The translations under genes and the position numbers were made by a program. This document shows positions 20,517 to 32,993 of a DNA stretch of 64,000 nt, piece by piece. The notes under the pieces are model-generated. The model was given only the letters and a program-made list of their open reading frames with translations, was not told where the DNA came from and ran no database searches. Source of the DNA: Psychrobacter sp. P2G3 (GTDB taxonomy: Bacteria > Pseudomonadota > Gammaproteobacteria > Pseudomonadales > Moraxellaceae); assembly GCF_001593285.1 (NCBI RefSeq), contig NZ_CP012529.1:2914001-2978000 (forward strand), given 5' to 3'. Position 1 is the first letter of the stretch, and each line of letters begins with the position of its first letter.

Positions 20517-23500
20517 TTAGTGGGTCTCTTTTAACTCAATATTAAGACCTAGTGATTTGATTTCTTTGGTCAGTACGTTAAACGATTCAGGCATGCCTGG
20601 ATCCATATACTGCTCACCATCAACGATGTTTTTATACATACGCGTACGGCCTTCAACGTCATCCGACTTCACAGTCAGCATCTCTTGCAACGTATAAGTC
20701 GCACCATATGCTTCTAGTGCCCACACTTCCATCTCACCGAAGCGCTGACCACCAAACTGAGCTTTACCACCTAGCGGCTGCTGAGTCACTAGTGAGTAAG
20801 AACCAGTTGAACGCGCATGCATTTTGTCATCAACCAAATGGTTAAGCTTAAGCATATACATATAACCGACCGTCACTTTACGGTCAAACTTCTGACCCGT
20901 ACGACCATCATACAACGTCTGCTGACCATCGCGTGCCATACCAGCAAGCTCTAGCAAGTCTTTAACTTGATGCTCATGCGCACCATCAAACACTGCCGTG
21001 CCCATCGGTACACCAGCACGTAAATTGTCCGCCAGCGCCATGATGTCATCATCAGTTAAGCTATCAAGATCAACTTGTTCGCCACCAACTTTGTTATAGA
21101 TTTGGTCTAAGAAATCACGTAAATCTTTAATCGCTGCTTGTGCTTTGAGCATACCATCGATTTTGTCACCTAGGCCTTTTGCTGCCATACCTAAATGCGT
21201 CTCTAGTACCTGACCGATGTTCATACGCGATGGTACGCCAAGCGGGTTCAATACGATATCGACTGTATTACCATTCTCATCATAAGGCATGTCTTCAACC
21301 GGCATAATGCGCGATACCACACCTTTGTTACCATGACGACCAGCCATCTTATCACCAGGCTGAATACGACGCTTAACCGCTAAATACACCTTGACGATTT
21401 TTTGAACGCCATGTTGTAAGTCATCACCTGCCGTTAATTTACGTTTCTTTTCAGCAAACTTAGTATCGATATCTTTTTGCTTATCGACTAAGTACTCTGC
21501 AATTTGTGTCAAACGCTCAGATATTTCTTCTTCAACTGGCTGGATATCAAGTAAAGTCTCAAGGCTCATATCTTTCATATCAGCCAAAGCCATAACTGTA
21601 CCGGCTTTTAGACCAGAACCGCCGCTGACTTTTTGACCATCAAGTAGATTACCAATACGTCCACGTGCTGCTTCTTCAAAGATACGTAACTCTTCTTTCA
21701 AATCTTTACGGTAGCTATCAAGCTGCGACTTTTCAATCGCTTTTGCACGCGCGTCTTTTTCGACACCATCACGAGTGAAGACCTGTACGTCAATAACCGT
21801 ACCTTTGCTTGATGTAGGCACACGTAATGAGGTGTCTTTAACATCAGCAGCTTTTTCACCAAAGATGGCCCGTAGTAGCTTCTCTTCTGGTGTTAGTTGC
21901 GTCTCACCTTTTGGCGTGACTTTACCAACCAAGATATCACCTGCGTCAACTTCAGCACCGATATAGACAATACCTGCTTCATCAAGACTTGATAAAGCGG
22001 CTTCACCAACGTTTGGAATATCCGCAGTGATTTCTTCTGTTCCAAGCTTGGTATCACGCGCCACACAAGTCAATTCTTGAATATGAATAGTAGTGAAACG
22101 ATCTTCTTTAACTACTTTTTCAGACAGCAAGATTGAATCTTCGAAGTTATAACCGTTCCACGGCATAAATGCGATGCGAATGTTCTGACCCAATGCTAGC
22201 TCACCAAGATCCGTTGACGGACCATCAGCCAAGATATCACCCAAAGCAATCTCGTCGCCTTGGTTAACGATGATACGTTGGTTGATACAAGTGTTTTGGT
22301 TAGAGCGTGTATATTTGATCAAGTTGTAGATATCGATACCCGCTTCACCAGCAGTCATCTCGTCTTCGTTCACACGCACTACGATACGCGATGCATCAAC
22401 GTCTTCAATCACACCGCCACGCTTAGCGATAACACAAACACCAGAGTCACGAGCAACATGACGCTCCATACCAGTACCAACTAACGGCTTATCAGCACGT
22501 AATGTTGGAACGGCCTGACGCTGCATGTTCGAGCCCATCAAGGCACGGTTAGCATCATCATGCTCAAGGAATGGAATAAGACCTGCTGCTACCGAAACGA
22601 CCTGACTTGGCGACACATCCATATGCGTCACTTTTTCTGGCGGCATACGAACGAATTCACCATAGCTACGCACACTGACCATTTCATCAGAAAGTGCACC
22701 ATCTTCAGTCACTGGTGAGTCGGCCTGTGCAATCACAGTACCTACTTCTTCAATCGCTGATAAATACTCAATAACGTCTGTTACTTTACCATCAACCACA
22801 CGGCGATAAGGCGTCTCTAAGAAGCCAAAGCTGTTGGTTTTAGCAAAGGTCGCAAGCGAGTTGATAAGACCAATGTTTGGACCTTCAGGAGTCTCAATCG
22901 GGCAAACACGACCATAATGCGTATCATGTACGTCACGTACTTCAAAGCCTGCACGTTCACGAGTCAGACCACCTGGCCCTAATGCTGATACACGGCGTTT
23001 ATGCGTGACTTCAGACAACGGATTGTTCTGATCCATAAACTGTGACAACTGACTTGAACCAAAGAATTCTTTGACTGCAGCAGCAACAGGTTTTGAGTTA
23101 ATCAAATCTTGTGGTGATAAGTTATCAGACTCAGCTGAGCTTAAACGCTCTTTTACTGCACGCTCAACACGTACCAGACCAACACGGAACTGGTTCTCTG
23201 CCATCTCACCAACCGAACGAATACGACGGTTACCTAAATGGTCAATATCATCAACTTCGCCGCGACCATTACGGATCTCGATAAGCTCTTTTAGAACGTT
23301 AACGATGTCATCATTAGTCAGTACACTGCGCTTGCGTTGGATATCAGGATCATCTGTATTATCAAAGTCTAAACCTAAACGGCGGTTAAACTTCATGCGA
23401 CCGACATTCGATAAGTCATAACGATCAGCGTTAAAGAACATGCTGTCAAATAGCTTCTCAGCGGTTTCAACCGTTGGTGGCTCACCTGGACGCATGACTT

Positions 23501-24623
23501 TATAGATCTCGATTAAAGCTTCTTCACGGCTTGAAGTGCTATCGGCACGTAGCGTATCAGCGATATAACTACCCTGATCGATATCATTGGTAAATAGAAT
23601 GCTGATTTCTTTGATGTCAGTAGCGCTTAATTTAACCAATAATTCATGGTCAATTGGCGTGTTTGCACGAGCAAGCACTTCATCATCAACGATGATATCT
23701 TCAGCTAAAATACGCTCATATAGGTATTCATCAGGTACAGCAATTTTTGTCATGCCTGCTTCTTCAAGCTGACGGATACGGCGTGCATTAATACGCTTGC
23801 CTTGCTCTACCAATACATCACCCTCAGGTGATACGATATCAAACTGCGCCATCTCACCACGTAGGCGATCAGCAACTAGATCAATTTCGAACTGCTCTTC
23901 ACCTTTATAAACAGCCACTTTATCGAAGAAAATATCTAAGATCTCAGCAGTGCTTAGGCCTAGTGCGCGTAAAATAATAGAAGCTAGTAATTTACGACGA
24001 CGGTCAATACGTGCAAAAACTAAGTCTTTGGCATCAAATTCAAAGTCAAGCCATGAGCCACGATAAGGGATAATACGTGCGTTATAAAGCACTTTACCAC
24101 TTGAATGTGACTTACCTTTATCATGATCAAAGAATACACCAGGTGAACGATGCAATTGCGATACGATAACCCGTTCAGTACCATTAATAATAAAGGTACC
24201 GTTATTGGTCATCAATGGCATCTCGCCCATGTAGACACTTTGCTCACGGATATCTTTGATAGCCGCTTTACTGTCTTTATCTTTGCTGTCTTTATCTTTG
24301 ATAATTAGGCGAATTTTGACACGCATAGGGGCTGCGAAAGTTGAGCCGCGTAAAATACATTCACGCTCATCAAACTCAGGTGTACCTAAGTAATATTCAA
24401 CGAATTGTAACTCTGCATTACCAGAGTGACTTTCGATAGGGAAAATAGAGGAATACGCAGCTTGCAAACCAGTATTCTCACGAGCTTTTGGCTTTTTATG
24501 CTCTTGCAAAAATTGCTCGTAAGAATCTACTTGGATAGACAGTAAATATGGGATGTCCATCACAGTGGGCAATTCAGCAAAACTTTTGCGAATACGCTTT
24601 TTTTCAGTATAAGAATATGCCAT
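20517..24623 (-). CDS. rpoB: RNA polymerase beta subunit
   Basis: 1368 residues, full length. The rifampicin-binding cluster ([20 protein letters not shown], then [11 protein letters not shown]) matches the susceptible sequence of enteric RpoB at every position I recognise. Other hallmarks are [44 protein letters not shown] and [20 protein letters not shown]. Residues about 112-120 contain a short Lys/Asp repeat ([11 protein letters not shown]) in an otherwise conserved region. The ATG has AAGGA upstream. The gap to rplL is 628 bases and contains a terminator-like hairpin. Confidence 0.99.
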   Translation of the reverse strand: MAYSYTEKKRIRKSFAELPTVMDIPYLLSIQVDSYEQFLQEHKKPKARENTGLQAAYSSIFPIESHSGNAELQFVEYYLGTPEFDERECILRGSTFAAPMRVKIRLIIKDKDSKDKDSKAAIKDIREQSVYMGEMPLMTNNGTFIINGTERVIVSQLHRSPGVFFDHDKGKSHSSGKVLYNARIIPYRGSWLDFEFDAKDLVFARIDRRRKLLASIILRALGLSTAEILDIFFDKVAVYKGEEQFEIDLVADRLRGEMAQFDIVSPEGDVLVEQGKRINARRIRQLEEAGMTKIAVPDEYLYERILAEDIIVDDEVLARANTPIDHELLVKLSATDIKEISILFTNDIDQGSYIADTLRADSTSSREEALIEIYKVMRPGEPPTVETAEKLFDSMFFNADRYDLSNVGRMKFNRRLGLDFDNTDDPDIQRKRSVLTNDDIVNVLKELIEIRNGRGEVDDIDHLGNRRIRSVGEMAENQFRVGLVRVERAVKERLSSAESDNLSPQDLINSKPVAAAVKEFFGSSQLSQFMDQNNPLSEVTHKRRVSALGPGGLTRERAGFEVRDVHDTHYGRVCPIETPEGPNIGLINSLATFAKTNSFGFLETPYRRVVDGKVTDVIEYLSAIEEVGTVIAQADSPVTEDGALSDEMVSVRSYGEFVRMPPEKVTHMDVSPSQVVSVAAGLIPFLEHDDANRALMGSNMQRQAVPTLRADKPLVGTGMERHVARDSGVCVIAKRGGVIEDVDASRIVVRVNEDEMTAGEAGIDIYNLIKYTRSNQNTCINQRIIVNQGDEIALGDILADGPSTDLGELALGQNIRIAFMPWNGYNFEDSILLSEKVVKEDRFTTIHIQELTCVARDTKLGTEEITADIPNVGEAALSSLDEAGIVYIGAEVDAGDILVGKVTPKGETQLTPEEKLLRAIFGEKAADVKDTSLRVPTSSKGTVIDVQVFTRDGVEKDARAKAIEKSQLDSYRKDLKEELRIFEEAARGRIGNLLDGQKVSGGSGLKAGTVMALADMKDMSLETLLDIQPVEEEISERLTQIAEYLVDKQKDIDTKFAEKKRKLTAGDDLQHGVQKIVKVYLAVKRRIQPGDKMAGRHGNKGVVSRIMPVEDMPYDENGNTVDIVLNPLGVPSRMNIGQVLETHLGMAAKGLGDKIDGMLKAQAAIKDLRDFLDQIYNKVGGEQVDLDSLTDDDIMALADNLRAGVPMGTAVFDGAHEHQVKDLLELAGMARDGQQTLYDGRTGQKFDRKVTVGYMYMLKLNHLVDDKMHARSTGSYSLVTQQPLGGKAQFGGQRFGEMEVWALEAYGATYTLQEMLTVKSDDVEGRTRMYKNIVDGEQYMDPGMPESFNVLTKEIKSLGLNIELKETH

Positions 24624-24734
24624 CGAGAGTCCTTACAGTAGACGTGAAAACAAATGAAAAGCGTGGCCAGCATGCATCAATACTATGCAAACTTAGCGAC
24701 GTAAACGATAATAAAATAAAAATTCTTACTAAAA

Positions 24735-24769
24735 CTGTTTTTTGTAGACAAATACTTCTACTAAAACAG
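24735..24769 (-). other. Hairpin in rpoB leader, possible RNase III-type site
   Basis: CTGTTTTTTGTAG and CTACTAAAACAG pair over about 12 bp with one irregularity around a ten-base loop, about 110 bases upstream of rpoB. In E. coli the rplL-rpoB mRNA is cut by RNase III in this interval; the analogy is an inference. Confidence 0.4.
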
Positions 24770-25221
24770 CTGTTTAACTTAATTGGGTTCTAACGGTCGT
24801 TGCATAAAAACAATGTACTAAAATCAATACATCAACACGACTATATGAGCACTTTTGCTTGAGATTTCAATAGTAAACCTTGCTAATCTTCTAGCGTCTC
24901 ATCTCTAAATTATATTATATATATATGACATGAATAGTATCGTCGCTAATATCTACCGTCCATGAACCATTTACCGACAGTAAAACCATGCTAGACTATT
25001 TAGAATTAAAAAATTAGGATCAATATAAATATTATTAATAAAAGGAAAGTATGCAGACACAAAAAAATGCCAAACATCTAACGACATTTAGCTTACGTTA
25101 ACTAATTTCAAAAACTGGCGTGTTTGCGTACATGTATATCGTGTGTCCTTTTGATAGGTATCCACCGCATTAATGCGTACGTATATTGGCAGACACAAAA
25201 GGTCAAGCTACGAATTATAAT

Positions 25222-25261
25222 AAAAAAAAGCTGGCAATGCAAGGCATCACCAGCTTTTTTT
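25222..25261 (-). terminator. Terminator or attenuator between rplL and rpoB
   Basis: AAGCTGGTGATG and a complementary CATTGCCAGCTT arm (one mismatch) followed by eight T residues on the minus strand, 15 bases after the rplL stop. By analogy with E. coli this would be a partial terminator that lowers rpoBC expression relative to L7/L12. Confidence 0.8.
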
Positions 25262-25276
25262 CGTAACGCGTTAAAC

Positions 25277-25648
25277 TTATTTTAGTTCAACAGTAGCGCC
25301 AGCTTCTTCAAGTTTCTTTTTCAACTCTTCAGCTTCAGCTTTGTTAACGCCTTCTTTGATTGGTGCTGGAGCACTTTCAACCAAATCTTTCGCTTCTTTC
25401 AGGCCAAGACCAGTAGCTTCACGTACGGCTTTAATTACGCCAACTTTCTTCTCGCCAAAGCTGGCAAGAACTACGTCAAACTCGTCTTTTTCTTCAGCAG
25501 CAGCAGCAGCAGGGCCAGCAGCAGCAGGTGCAGCAGCAACAGCAGCTGTTACGCCGAATTTTTCTTCCATAGCGCTGATTAACTCAACGATATCCATTAC
25601 TGACATTTCAGCGATTGCGTTTAACACGTCATCTTTAGATAGTGCCAT
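25277..25648 (-). CDS. rplL: Ribosomal protein L7/L12
   Basis: 123 residues: an N-terminal dimerisation domain ([20 protein letters not shown]), an Ala-rich flexible hinge at about 36-52, and the factor-binding C-terminal domain ([29 protein letters not shown]). Multiple dimers bind L10 to form the ribosome stalk that recruits EF-G and EF-Tu. GGAGA precedes the ATG. It lies 126 bases after rplJ. Confidence 0.99.
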
Positions 25649-25774
25649 GAGAACTCTCCGTTATCTGATAAAAATTAATTGATTTTAATATCGCTTTGAT
25701 TGTTTGCCAAATTTTCAAATAGTTATGACAATTAAGTACAATCAGCGATGTCAAAGTTACGTTAAAACAAGCAA

Positions 25775-26302
25775 TTAAGCAGCTTCTTTTGCGTCTTTGA
25801 TTGCTGCAACAGTGCGAACAAGCTTACTAGGAACAGCGTTCATAGTCTGGACAAGCTTGGTCACTGGTGCATTCATAGTAGCCATCAAGATAGAGATTGC
25901 TTCGTCGCGAGTTGGTAGCTTCGATACGCGCTCTAGCTCTTCTGGACCATAAACAACACCACCAACTGATACCAATTTGGTCTCTAAAGCTTTGTGATCT
26001 TTACTGAAGTCGAAAACGACTCGAGCTGCAGATCCCAAATCTTCCATAGAGAAAGCCAAAAGTAATGGACCAGTCATACGGTCTGACATGCTCTCAAACT
26101 TAGTGCCTTCAAAAGCGCGTTTTGCTAGGGTGTTTTTTACCACTTTCAAAACGACGCCTTTCTCACGGGCTTGTTCGCGCAGCTTAGTAAGCTTTGCAAC
26201 ACCAATACCGTGATATTCGGCAGCTACTGCTGAGTAAGCATTAGCAGCAACTTCAGACACTTCAGCCACAACTTGTTGTTTTTGCTCTAGCGTTAATGCC
26301 AT
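25775..26302 (-). CDS. rplJ: Ribosomal protein L10
   Basis: 175 residues, family length. The N-terminus (MALTLEQKQQVVAEVSEVAA) and the segment LREQAREKGVVLKVVKNTLA bind 23S rRNA; the C-terminal helix carries L7/L12 dimers. GGAG lies nine bases upstream of the ATG. In E. coli L10-L7/L12 represses its own synthesis by binding the rplJ leader, and the 436-bp upstream gap here is large enough for such a leader. Confidence 0.99.
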   Translation of the reverse strand: MALTLEQKQQVVAEVSEVAANAYSAVAAEYHGIGVAKLTKLREQAREKGVVLKVVKNTLAKRAFEGTKFESMSDRMTGPLLLAFSMEDLGSAARVVFDFSKDHKALETKLVSVGGVVYGPEELERVSKLPTRDEAISILMATMNAPVTKLVQTMNAVPSKLVRTVAAIKDAKEAA

Positions 26303-26700
26303 AAGTTGACTCCTTTAATCTAATCAATCTGCTAATCATATAAAAACTCCAAAACCGAGGCTTTGAATAGTTTAAACACCTAACTAAGACTGACTTGATA
26401 CGATACGTTATTCGTAAATTCCATAAAAATAGAATTTACTCCTAACGACTGATTACGGCACCGTTATCAGAATGACATCAAGTGATAGGTTGCCCTATCG
26501 GCTCTTATCAACAACTGGGTGGGTCACCGTCTGCGTAGGACAACTAAGATTTTCATCTGTCGTCGATTAACAAGAGCAGCTCATTGCCATCAATAATAAT
26601 CCGAGAATCATTAATAATAACGCAAAACCGCTTTCTACCTACGGTCTTAGACAGCATAGCGTTTGCTACGCTGACCTAATTCTTTAAAGTATTTTTGTGT
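26303..26700 (-). promoter_or_regulatory. Probable rplJ (L10) leader region
   Basis: This non-coding stretch lies between the rplA hairpin and rplJ. Its middle (about 26460-26580) is more GC-rich than typical spacers here and holds several short complementary segments, for example GATAGGGCAACCTATC. An L10 autoregulatory leader is expected at this place from the family, but I could not fold it or match the kink-turn, so the call rests mainly on position. Confidence 0.45.
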
Positions 26701-26727
26701 CCTTTATTTGAAATCGTCAAATAAAGG
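26701..26727 (-). terminator. Hairpin after rplA
   Basis: CCTTTATTTGA, a five-base loop and its exact complement TCAAATAAAGG, starting 11 bases past the rplA stop. The T-tract is missing (ACACAAAAAT follows on the minus strand), so it may be a processing or stability hairpin or a weak terminator rather than a strong one. Confidence 0.55.
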
Positions 26728-26738
26728 CGCACGTTTAA

Positions 26739-27440
26739 TTATTTTGCTGTGCGATATGGAACAGGATCAATCGTGATACCTGGGCCCATAGTGCTAGACA
26801 AGGTAATTTTCTTAATGAAAACACCTTTAGACGTAGCAGGTTTAGCACGCTTTAGATCTGTGATTAGTGCTTGAGCGTTTTGGATAACTTGCTCAGCAGT
26901 GAAACCAACTTGACCGATAGTGGTATGGATGATACCCGCTTTATCAACACGGTACTGAGCCTGACCCGCTTTAGCGTTAGTCACAGCTTCAGCAACATTA
27001 GGCGTTACCGTACCGACTTTTGGGTTAGGCATTAGACCACGTGGACCTAGGATAGTACCTAACTGACCAACGACACGCATTGCGTCAGGAGCAGCAATAA
27101 CAATATCAAAGTCCATGTTACCAGCTTTGATTTGCTCTGCTAAATCTTCAAAACCAACGATGTCAGCACCAGCTTCTTTGGCGGCTTCAGCAGCAGCGCC
27201 TTGAGCAAATACAGCAACACGTTTGGTTTTACCAGTACCAGCAGGTAGGTTGGTAGCGCCACGAACTACTTGATCAGATTTACGTGGGTCAACGCCCAAG
27301 TTTACTGCAATGTCGATAGACTCTTTGAATTTTAGTGCTGGCAAATCATTTAAGATTTGAACTGCTTCTTCAAGTGTGTATAACTTTTCGTTTTCTACAC
27401 GCTCAGCGATTAATTTTTGACGCTTAGTAAGTTTACTCAT
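26739..27440 (-). CDS. rplA: Ribosomal protein L1
   Basis: 233 residues, usual length. It binds 23S rRNA at the L1 stalk and helps release deacylated tRNA; in enterics it also represses translation of rplK-rplA. Recognisable segments are [20 protein letters not shown], the domain II sequence [19 protein letters not shown] and the C-terminal [11 protein letters not shown]. The ATG follows the rplK stop directly (TAA then ATG), implying coupling. Confidence 0.99.
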   Translation of the reverse strand: MSKLTKRQKLIAERVENEKLYTLEEAVQILNDLPALKFKESIDIAVNLGVDPRKSDQVVRGATNLPAGTGKTKRVAVFAQGAAAEAAKEAGADIVGFEDLAEQIKAGNMDFDIVIAAPDAMRVVGQLGTILGPRGLMPNPKVGTVTPNVAEAVTNAKAGQAQYRVDKAGIIHTTIGQVGFTAEQVIQNAQALITDLKRAKPATSKGVFIKKITLSSTMGPGITIDPVPYRTAK

Positions 27441-27872
27441 TTACACACCCTCCACGGTAATACCCATTGAACGTGCAGTACCAGCGATGGTACGGACAGC
27501 AGCATCAAGATCAGCAGCAGTTAAGTCTGCATCTTTAGTCTTGACGATATCTTCTAATTGCGCACGATCGACTTTACCGACTTTAGCGGTGTTTGGTGTA
27601 CCAGAACCTTTAGCGATGCCAGCAGCCTTACGTAGTAAGTATGCAGCTGGTGGTGACTTCATGATGAAGGTGAAAGACTTATCGCTATATACAGTGATCT
27701 CAGTAGGAATCGGTAAACCCGGCTCTTGATTTGAGGTCGCAGCGTTAAATTCTTTACAGAACGCCATGATGTTCACGCCTTTTTGACCCAATGCTGGACC
27801 AATCGGTGGTGAAGGATTTGCTTTGCCTGCAGGCACTTGCAGTTTGATGTAACCATCAATCTTCTTAGCCAT
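27441..27872 (-). CDS. rplK: Ribosomal protein L11
   Basis: 143 residues. It forms the GTPase-associated centre with 23S rRNA helices 43/44 and is needed for RelA activation. The Pro-rich N-terminal segment [19 protein letters not shown] is diagnostic, and the C-terminal rRNA-binding domain ends [19 protein letters not shown] precedes the ATG. It is coupled to rplA. Confidence 0.99.
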   Translation of the reverse strand: MAKKIDGYIKLQVPAGKANPSPPIGPALGQKGVNIMAFCKEFNAATSNQEPGLPIPTEITVYSDKSFTFIMKSPPAAYLLRKAAGIAKGSGTPNTAKVGKVDRAQLEDIVKTKDADLTAADLDAAVRTIAGTARSMGITVEGV

Positions 27873-27962
27873 GATACTCTCCTAAATGGGTAATAGCGCC
27901 AAATCAATATGGTATAACCCTTATTGACTAACAGCTCCCCGGTTGATGAATTTTTTGCTGGT
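27873..27962 (-). promoter_or_regulatory. Short nusG-rplK spacer, candidate L1-binding leader
   Basis: Ninety bases containing AACCGGGGAGCTGTTAG and, further on, AAGGGTT that can close an AACC/GGTT stem around a GGGAGC-type loop. L1 autorepression through the rplK leader is known in E. coli; a match here is suggested by position and this small motif only. Confidence 0.3.
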
Positions 27963-28493
27963 TTAGTCTAGCTTTTCAACTTTACTAAACTCAAGCTCAA
28001 CCTGAGTAGGTCGATTAAATACGTTTACAGTTAACTGTAATTTAGACTTTTCATAATCCACTTTTTCTACCAACCCTTTAAAGTCAGTAAATGGACCATC
28101 AATAACCAATAACTCTTCGCCCGGCTCAAATAACGTTTTTGGACGTGGGTTGGTTTCAGTCTGATTTAAACGGTTAAGAATACGATCCGCTTCTACTTGA
28201 GTAATAGGCGCAGGAGTCTCAGGCGTACCACCAATGAAACCCATAATACGTGGGCATTCTTTAACAATATGCCAAGTATTATCGTTCATTTCCATTTGGA
28301 TCAATACGTACCCTGGAAAGAACTTACGCTCACTCTTACGCTTTTTGCCGTCTTTCATTTCGACGACTTCTTCAGTAGGAACCAATACATCACCGAAATT
28401 TTCAGCAAAGTCGCTACGATTAATGCGCTCGATTAATGAGCGTTGCACTTGTTTTTCATATCCTGAAAACGCTTGGACAATATACCAACGCAT
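27963..28493 (-). CDS. nusG: Transcription antitermination factor NusG
   Basis: 176 residues with an NGN domain ([43 protein letters not shown]) and a C-terminal KOW domain ([20 protein letters not shown]). It binds RNA polymerase and links it to Rho or to ribosomal protein S10. AGGAG is seven bases from the ATG. It follows secE by 59 bases. Confidence 0.99.
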   Translation of the reverse strand: MRWYIVQAFSGYEKQVQRSLIERINRSDFAENFGDVLVPTEEVVEMKDGKKRKSERKFFPGYVLIQMEMNDNTWHIVKECPRIMGFIGGTPETPAPITQVEADRILNRLNQTETNPRPKTLFEPGEELLVIDGPFTDFKGLVEKVDYEKSKLQLTVNVFNRPTQVELEFSKVEKLD

Positions 28494-28552
28494 ATCACGC
28501 TCCTAATCGTTATAAGTAAAAGTTTGGGTTAAAGGAAGCTAATACGCTTCTA

Positions 28553-29038
28553 TTAACCGATAAACAAACCAACGAACCAATTAAAAAAGTTATCTAATAA
28601 CCAAATAAAAAACCCAACAATCGCAATCACAACAATCACTTGCCATGTGTATTGAAAGGTCTCATCTTTACCTGGCCACGTGACACGGCGCAGTTCAACT
28701 GCCGCATCTCTTAGTAATATTTTAAATGCGCGGCCTTGATTGGTTAACGCTAAACATACTAGTGCAAACACAATAAGCGCGACAATAATACCAATACGTA
28801 CCCAAACATCATTGGCAAGTTGCCAGTAACCAGGTAGGTATTGATTAACTAAAGTCGCGCCGATCAAAGCAGCTATGGCTAATAGCCATAATACCAAATC
28901 TTTTGCTGAACCAGTTTTGGCAACTTCAACGGCAGACGTATTCACCGATGATATGTGCTTATTTTTAGTCAGCATTCCACCAGCAACCGCCTTGGCATCA
29001 GATAACTTAGAATCGAGGTTATCTTGATTATCGCTCAT
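28553..29038 (-). CDS. secE: Preprotein translocase subunit SecE
   Basis: 161 residues with three predicted membrane helices (about 47-66, 80-104 and 132-158), as in enteric SecE. The conserved cytoplasmic amphipathic segment is LLRDAAVELRRVTWPGKDET before the third helix. It clamps SecY in the SecYEG channel. The N-terminal cytoplasmic tail of about 45 residues is longer than in E. coli. It is preceded by tRNA-Trp. Confidence 0.97.
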   Translation of the reverse strand: MSDNQDNLDSKLSDAKAVAGGMLTKNKHISSVNTSAVEVAKTGSAKDLVLWLLAIAALIGATLVNQYLPGYWQLANDVWVRIGIIVALIVFALVCLALTNQGRAFKILLRDAAVELRRVTWPGKDETFQYTWQVIVVIAIVGFFIWLLDNFFNWFVGLFIG

Positions 29039-29090
29039 AGAGAACTCGCTTTGGAGATGGTGGCTTACAATAAAGAATTTGGTAAGAAGA

Positions 29091-29166
29091 TGGCAGGCGA
29101 TGTAGGACTCGAACCTACAACCCTCGGTTTTGGAGACCGATGCTCTACCAATTGAGCCAATCGCCT
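29091..29166 (-). tRNA. trnW: tRNA-Trp (CCA anticodon)
   Basis: On the minus strand the 76-base sequence begins AGGCGATTGGCTC, has an anticodon arm CGGTCTCCAAAACCG with anticodon CCA, a T arm GTAGGTTCGAGTCCTAC, an acceptor end that pairs with the 5' end, and an encoded 3' CCA. A tRNA-Trp between tuf and secE is conserved in gammaproteobacteria. Confidence 0.98.
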
Positions 29167-29362
29167 ATGGGTGTTGAGGCTGATAATTATACAAGCTTTT
29201 AATTAGAATGCAAGTTTTAACACAATATTTTATTACTTTATTCTAATCAATTGGCTATTAACAACAAAATTAGAATTACAGAGAACAAATTTGTATAGTT
29301 ATGTCTTAGCAACCTTAATGACTTTTTGCTTAACTAATATACGGATATGATGAAAATTAACA

Positions 29363-29396
29363 ATAAAAAAAGCCACCCTCTATGAGAATGGCTTTT
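29363..29396 (-). terminator. Terminator after tuf
   Basis: AAAAGCCATTCTC, loop ATAG and AGGGTGGCTTTTTTT pair imperfectly with a full T tract on the minus strand, 46 bases past the tuf stop and before tRNA-Trp. It should separate str-operon transcripts from the tRNA-Trp-secE-nusG unit, at least partially. Confidence 0.8.
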
Positions 29397-29441
29397 CGAC
29401 TACGGTTTAACTCTCTCAGATTGCTCTGAGTGGGTTAAATC

Positions 29442-30632
<1,191 letters not shown>

Positions 30633-30759
30633 GGGTATTTCCTCTTTATTTGGGATTAGAATTTTCAACTAAAGTGCTTAAATAATGTTAAGACAATAGC
30701 TAAAGCATTCTGACCACATTAAGATAATTGTTAAAAGGTTGCACATGCAATGTGCAGAT

Positions 30760-30787
30760 ATTATAAGAAAATCACAACCAATAACAA
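30760..30787 (-). promoter_or_regulatory. tuf promoter
   Basis: On the minus strand TTGTTA (30782-30787), a 16-base spacer and a perfect TATAAT (30760-30765) lie about 130 bases before the tuf start. The -35 overlaps one arm of an inverted repeat (30777-30808). tuf can thus be transcribed independently of rpsL-rpsG-fusA. Confidence 0.65.
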
Positions 30788-30808
30788 GTCTTTTAACAAG
30801 TTATTGGT
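30777..30808. repeat. Inverted repeat overlapping the tuf -35
   Basis: ACCAATAAC (30777-30785) and GTTATTGGT (30800-30808) are perfect complements around a 14-base centre. The left arm covers most of the tuf -35 box. Confidence 0.5.
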
Positions 30809-30824
30809 ATATTCTTCAATGGCA

Positions 30825-30845
30825 ATATAGAGATGCACTCTATAT
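30825..30845. repeat. Inverted repeat just after fusA
   Basis: ATATAGAG and CTCTATAT flank ATGCA, 21 bases downstream of the fusA stop. There is no T run, so it is more like an mRNA 3'-end or processing hairpin than a terminator. Confidence 0.4.
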
Positions 30846-30866
30846 CGCCACTATTAAGTACTTTAT

Positions 30867-32993
30867 TTACTCGTCGCCATCTTTAGAATTGAACTTAGAG
30901 ATGATTTCAGCAGCAACTGATTTTGGAATTTCAGCGTATTTTTGGAATTCCATTGAGTATGTAGCACGGCCTTGTGACATTGAGCGCATTTGTGTGGCAT
31001 AACCAAACATTTCTGCTAATGGTACTTCGGCACGGATCTGCTTAGTACCACCAGGTAAGTCTTCCATACCCTGTACCAAACCACGACGACGGTTAAGATC
31101 ACCCATGATATCGCCCATGTAGTCTTCAGGCGTTTCAACTTCAACTTTCATGATTGGCTCAAGTAACGCAGGGTTTGCTGCCATGAAGCCTTTTCTGAAA
31201 GCCATAGAGCCTGCCATCTTAAACGAAAGCTCGTCCGAGTCAACGTCATGGTAAGAACCGTCATACAAGGTCGCTTTTACGTTAACTACTGGGTAACCAG
31301 CAAGTACGCCATTTTTCATGCGTTCTTGGATACCTTTATCAACGGCACCATGGAATTCTTTAGGTACGGTACCACCAACAACTTCTTCAGCGAATTCGTA
31401 TTCAACATCACCCGCTGGATCAAGTGGCTCAAGACGTAACCAAACGTGACCGAATTTACCACGACCACCTGTTTGACGTACGAATTTGCCTTCTTGTTCA
31501 ACAGTGTCACGAATCGTTTCACGATAAGCAACTTGTGGTGCACCGATGTTTGCTTCAACGTTGAATTCACGCTTCATACGGTCAACAAGAATTTCTAAAT
31601 GTAGCTCACCCATACCACTAATGATAGTCTGACCAGACTCTTCATCAGTATGCACACGGAACGATGGATCTTCTTTTGCAAGACGACCTAAAGCGATAGA
31701 CATTCTTTCTTGGTCAGCTTTAGTCTTAGGTTCAACGGCAAGACTGATAACTGGATCTGGGAATTCCATGCGCTCAAGAGTGATAACATTTTGCTCATCA
31801 CATAGCGTATCACCAGTTGTCACATCTTTCATGCCAACCAATGCTGCGATATCACCAGTACGAATTTCTGCAAGCTCTTCTTGAGAGTTCGCCATCATCT
31901 GTACGATACGACCAACGCGCTCACGCTTCATTTTAACTGGGTTATAAACGCTGCTACCTTGCGTCAAAACACCTGAATAAACACGAACGAAGGTTAAGTT
32001 ACCAACGAACTTATCATTCATGATTTTGAATGCTAAAGCTGAGAATGGGGCTTCGTCTGATGCTTCACGAGTGCCTTCAGTTTCATCTTTGTCATCAAGA
32101 ATACCTTTAATAGCAGGTACATCCATTGGTGCTGGAAGATATTGAATAACCGCATCCAACATCTTTTGTACACCTTTGTTTTTGAAGGCAGTACCACAAA
32201 GCAATGGAATAATTTCGTTATCAATAGTCAACTGACGAATAGCAGCATTGATTTGCTCTACAGACAATTCGCCATTTTCCAGATACTCGTTCATGAGTTC
32301 TTCTGAAGCTTCAGCCGCATTTTCTACGAGATGCTCACGATACTCTTCTGCTTTTTCTTGCAATTCAGCTGGTATTTCGCGTTCTTCAAATTCCATACCT
32401 TGAGATGCTTCATCCCAATATAGAGCTTTCATAGTGACTAGATCAACAACGCCTTCGAAATCATCTTCTTTACCAATTGGAATAACCAATGGTACAGGAT
32501 TACCACCTAGACGAGTTTTGATCTGCTCAATAACGCGATAGAAATCAGCGCCAACACGATCCATTTTATTTACAAATGCAAGACGTGGTACTTTATATTT
32601 GTTCGCCTGACGCCATACGGTCTCAGACTGTGGCTGGACGCCACCTACTGCACAGTAAACCATGCAAGCACCATCAAGTACACGCATAGAACGTTCAACT
32701 TCAATCGTGAAGTCAACGTGACCTGGAGTGTCAATAATGTTGATACGATGTTCGTCAAACTGTTTTGCCATACCTGACCAAAAGCAAGTCGTCGCCGCTG
32801 AGGTAATAGTAATACCGCGCTCTTGTTCTTGCTCCATCCAGTCCATGGTGGCTGCGCCATCATGTACTTCACCAAGTTTGTGACTAACACCGGTATAAAA
32901 TAAAACACGCTCAGTAGTGGTTGTCTTACCAGCATCGATGTGCGCTGAGATACCAATATTGCGATAGCGTTTTAGGGGAGTTTTACGAGCCAT
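30867..32993 (-). CDS. fusA: Translation elongation factor EF-G
   Basis: 708 residues, full length. The G domain shows [30 protein letters not shown] and NKMDRVGAD; later domains contain [14 protein letters not shown] and [12 protein letters not shown]. It translocates the ribosome and, with RRF, recycles it. AGGAA precedes the ATG. It lies 394 bases downstream of rpsG, an unusually wide gap for the str operon. Confidence 0.99.
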   Translation of the reverse strand: MARKTPLKRYRNIGISAHIDAGKTTTTERVLFYTGVSHKLGEVHDGAATMDWMEQEQERGITITSAATTCFWSGMAKQFDEHRINIIDTPGHVDFTIEVERSMRVLDGACMVYCAVGGVQPQSETVWRQANKYKVPRLAFVNKMDRVGADFYRVIEQIKTRLGGNPVPLVIPIGKEDDFEGVVDLVTMKALYWDEASQGMEFEEREIPAELQEKAEEYREHLVENAAEASEELMNEYLENGELSVEQINAAIRQLTIDNEIIPLLCGTAFKNKGVQKMLDAVIQYLPAPMDVPAIKGILDDKDETEGTREASDEAPFSALAFKIMNDKFVGNLTFVRVYSGVLTQGSSVYNPVKMKRERVGRIVQMMANSQEELAEIRTGDIAALVGMKDVTTGDTLCDEQNVITLERMEFPDPVISLAVEPKTKADQERMSIALGRLAKEDPSFRVHTDEESGQTIISGMGELHLEILVDRMKREFNVEANIGAPQVAYRETIRDTVEQEGKFVRQTGGRGKFGHVWLRLEPLDPAGDVEYEFAEEVVGGTVPKEFHGAVDKGIQERMKNGVLAGYPVVNVKATLYDGSYHDVDSDELSFKMAGSMAFRKGFMAANPALLEPIMKVEVETPEDYMGDIMGDLNRRRGLVQGMEDLPGGTKQIRAEVPLAEMFGYATQMRSMSQGRATYSMEFQKYAEIPKSVAAEIISKFNSKDGDE

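Larger units (their letters stand above)
24624..25276 (-). other. Long rplL-rpoB intergenic region
   Basis: About 650 bases without a gene on either strand. Read on the minus strand it begins with an intrinsic terminator after rplL (25222-25261), then holds two copies of TTTTGTGTCTGC (25189-25200 and 25053-25064), a very AT-rich tract with TATAAT-like hexamers near 24910-24930 that could be a second promoter for rpoB, and a hairpin near 24735-24769 in the probable rpoB leader. Confidence 0.6.

Noticed and set aside
16121..24623. Open frames opposite rpoC and rpoB (for example 19347-19847 and 23071-23421, plus strand)
   Set aside because: They are antisense to conserved coding DNA, show skewed composition and have no ribosome-binding sites or recognisable motifs.
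20517..24623. Drug-resistance mutations in rpoB, rpsL or murA
   Set aside because: The rifampicin cluster of RpoB, the two lysines of S12 and Cys116 of MurA read as the susceptible form.
30633..30668. Twelve-codon upstream extension of tuf
   Set aside because: EF-Tu N-termini are invariant; the ATG at 30632 has a GAGGAA site and matches the family.
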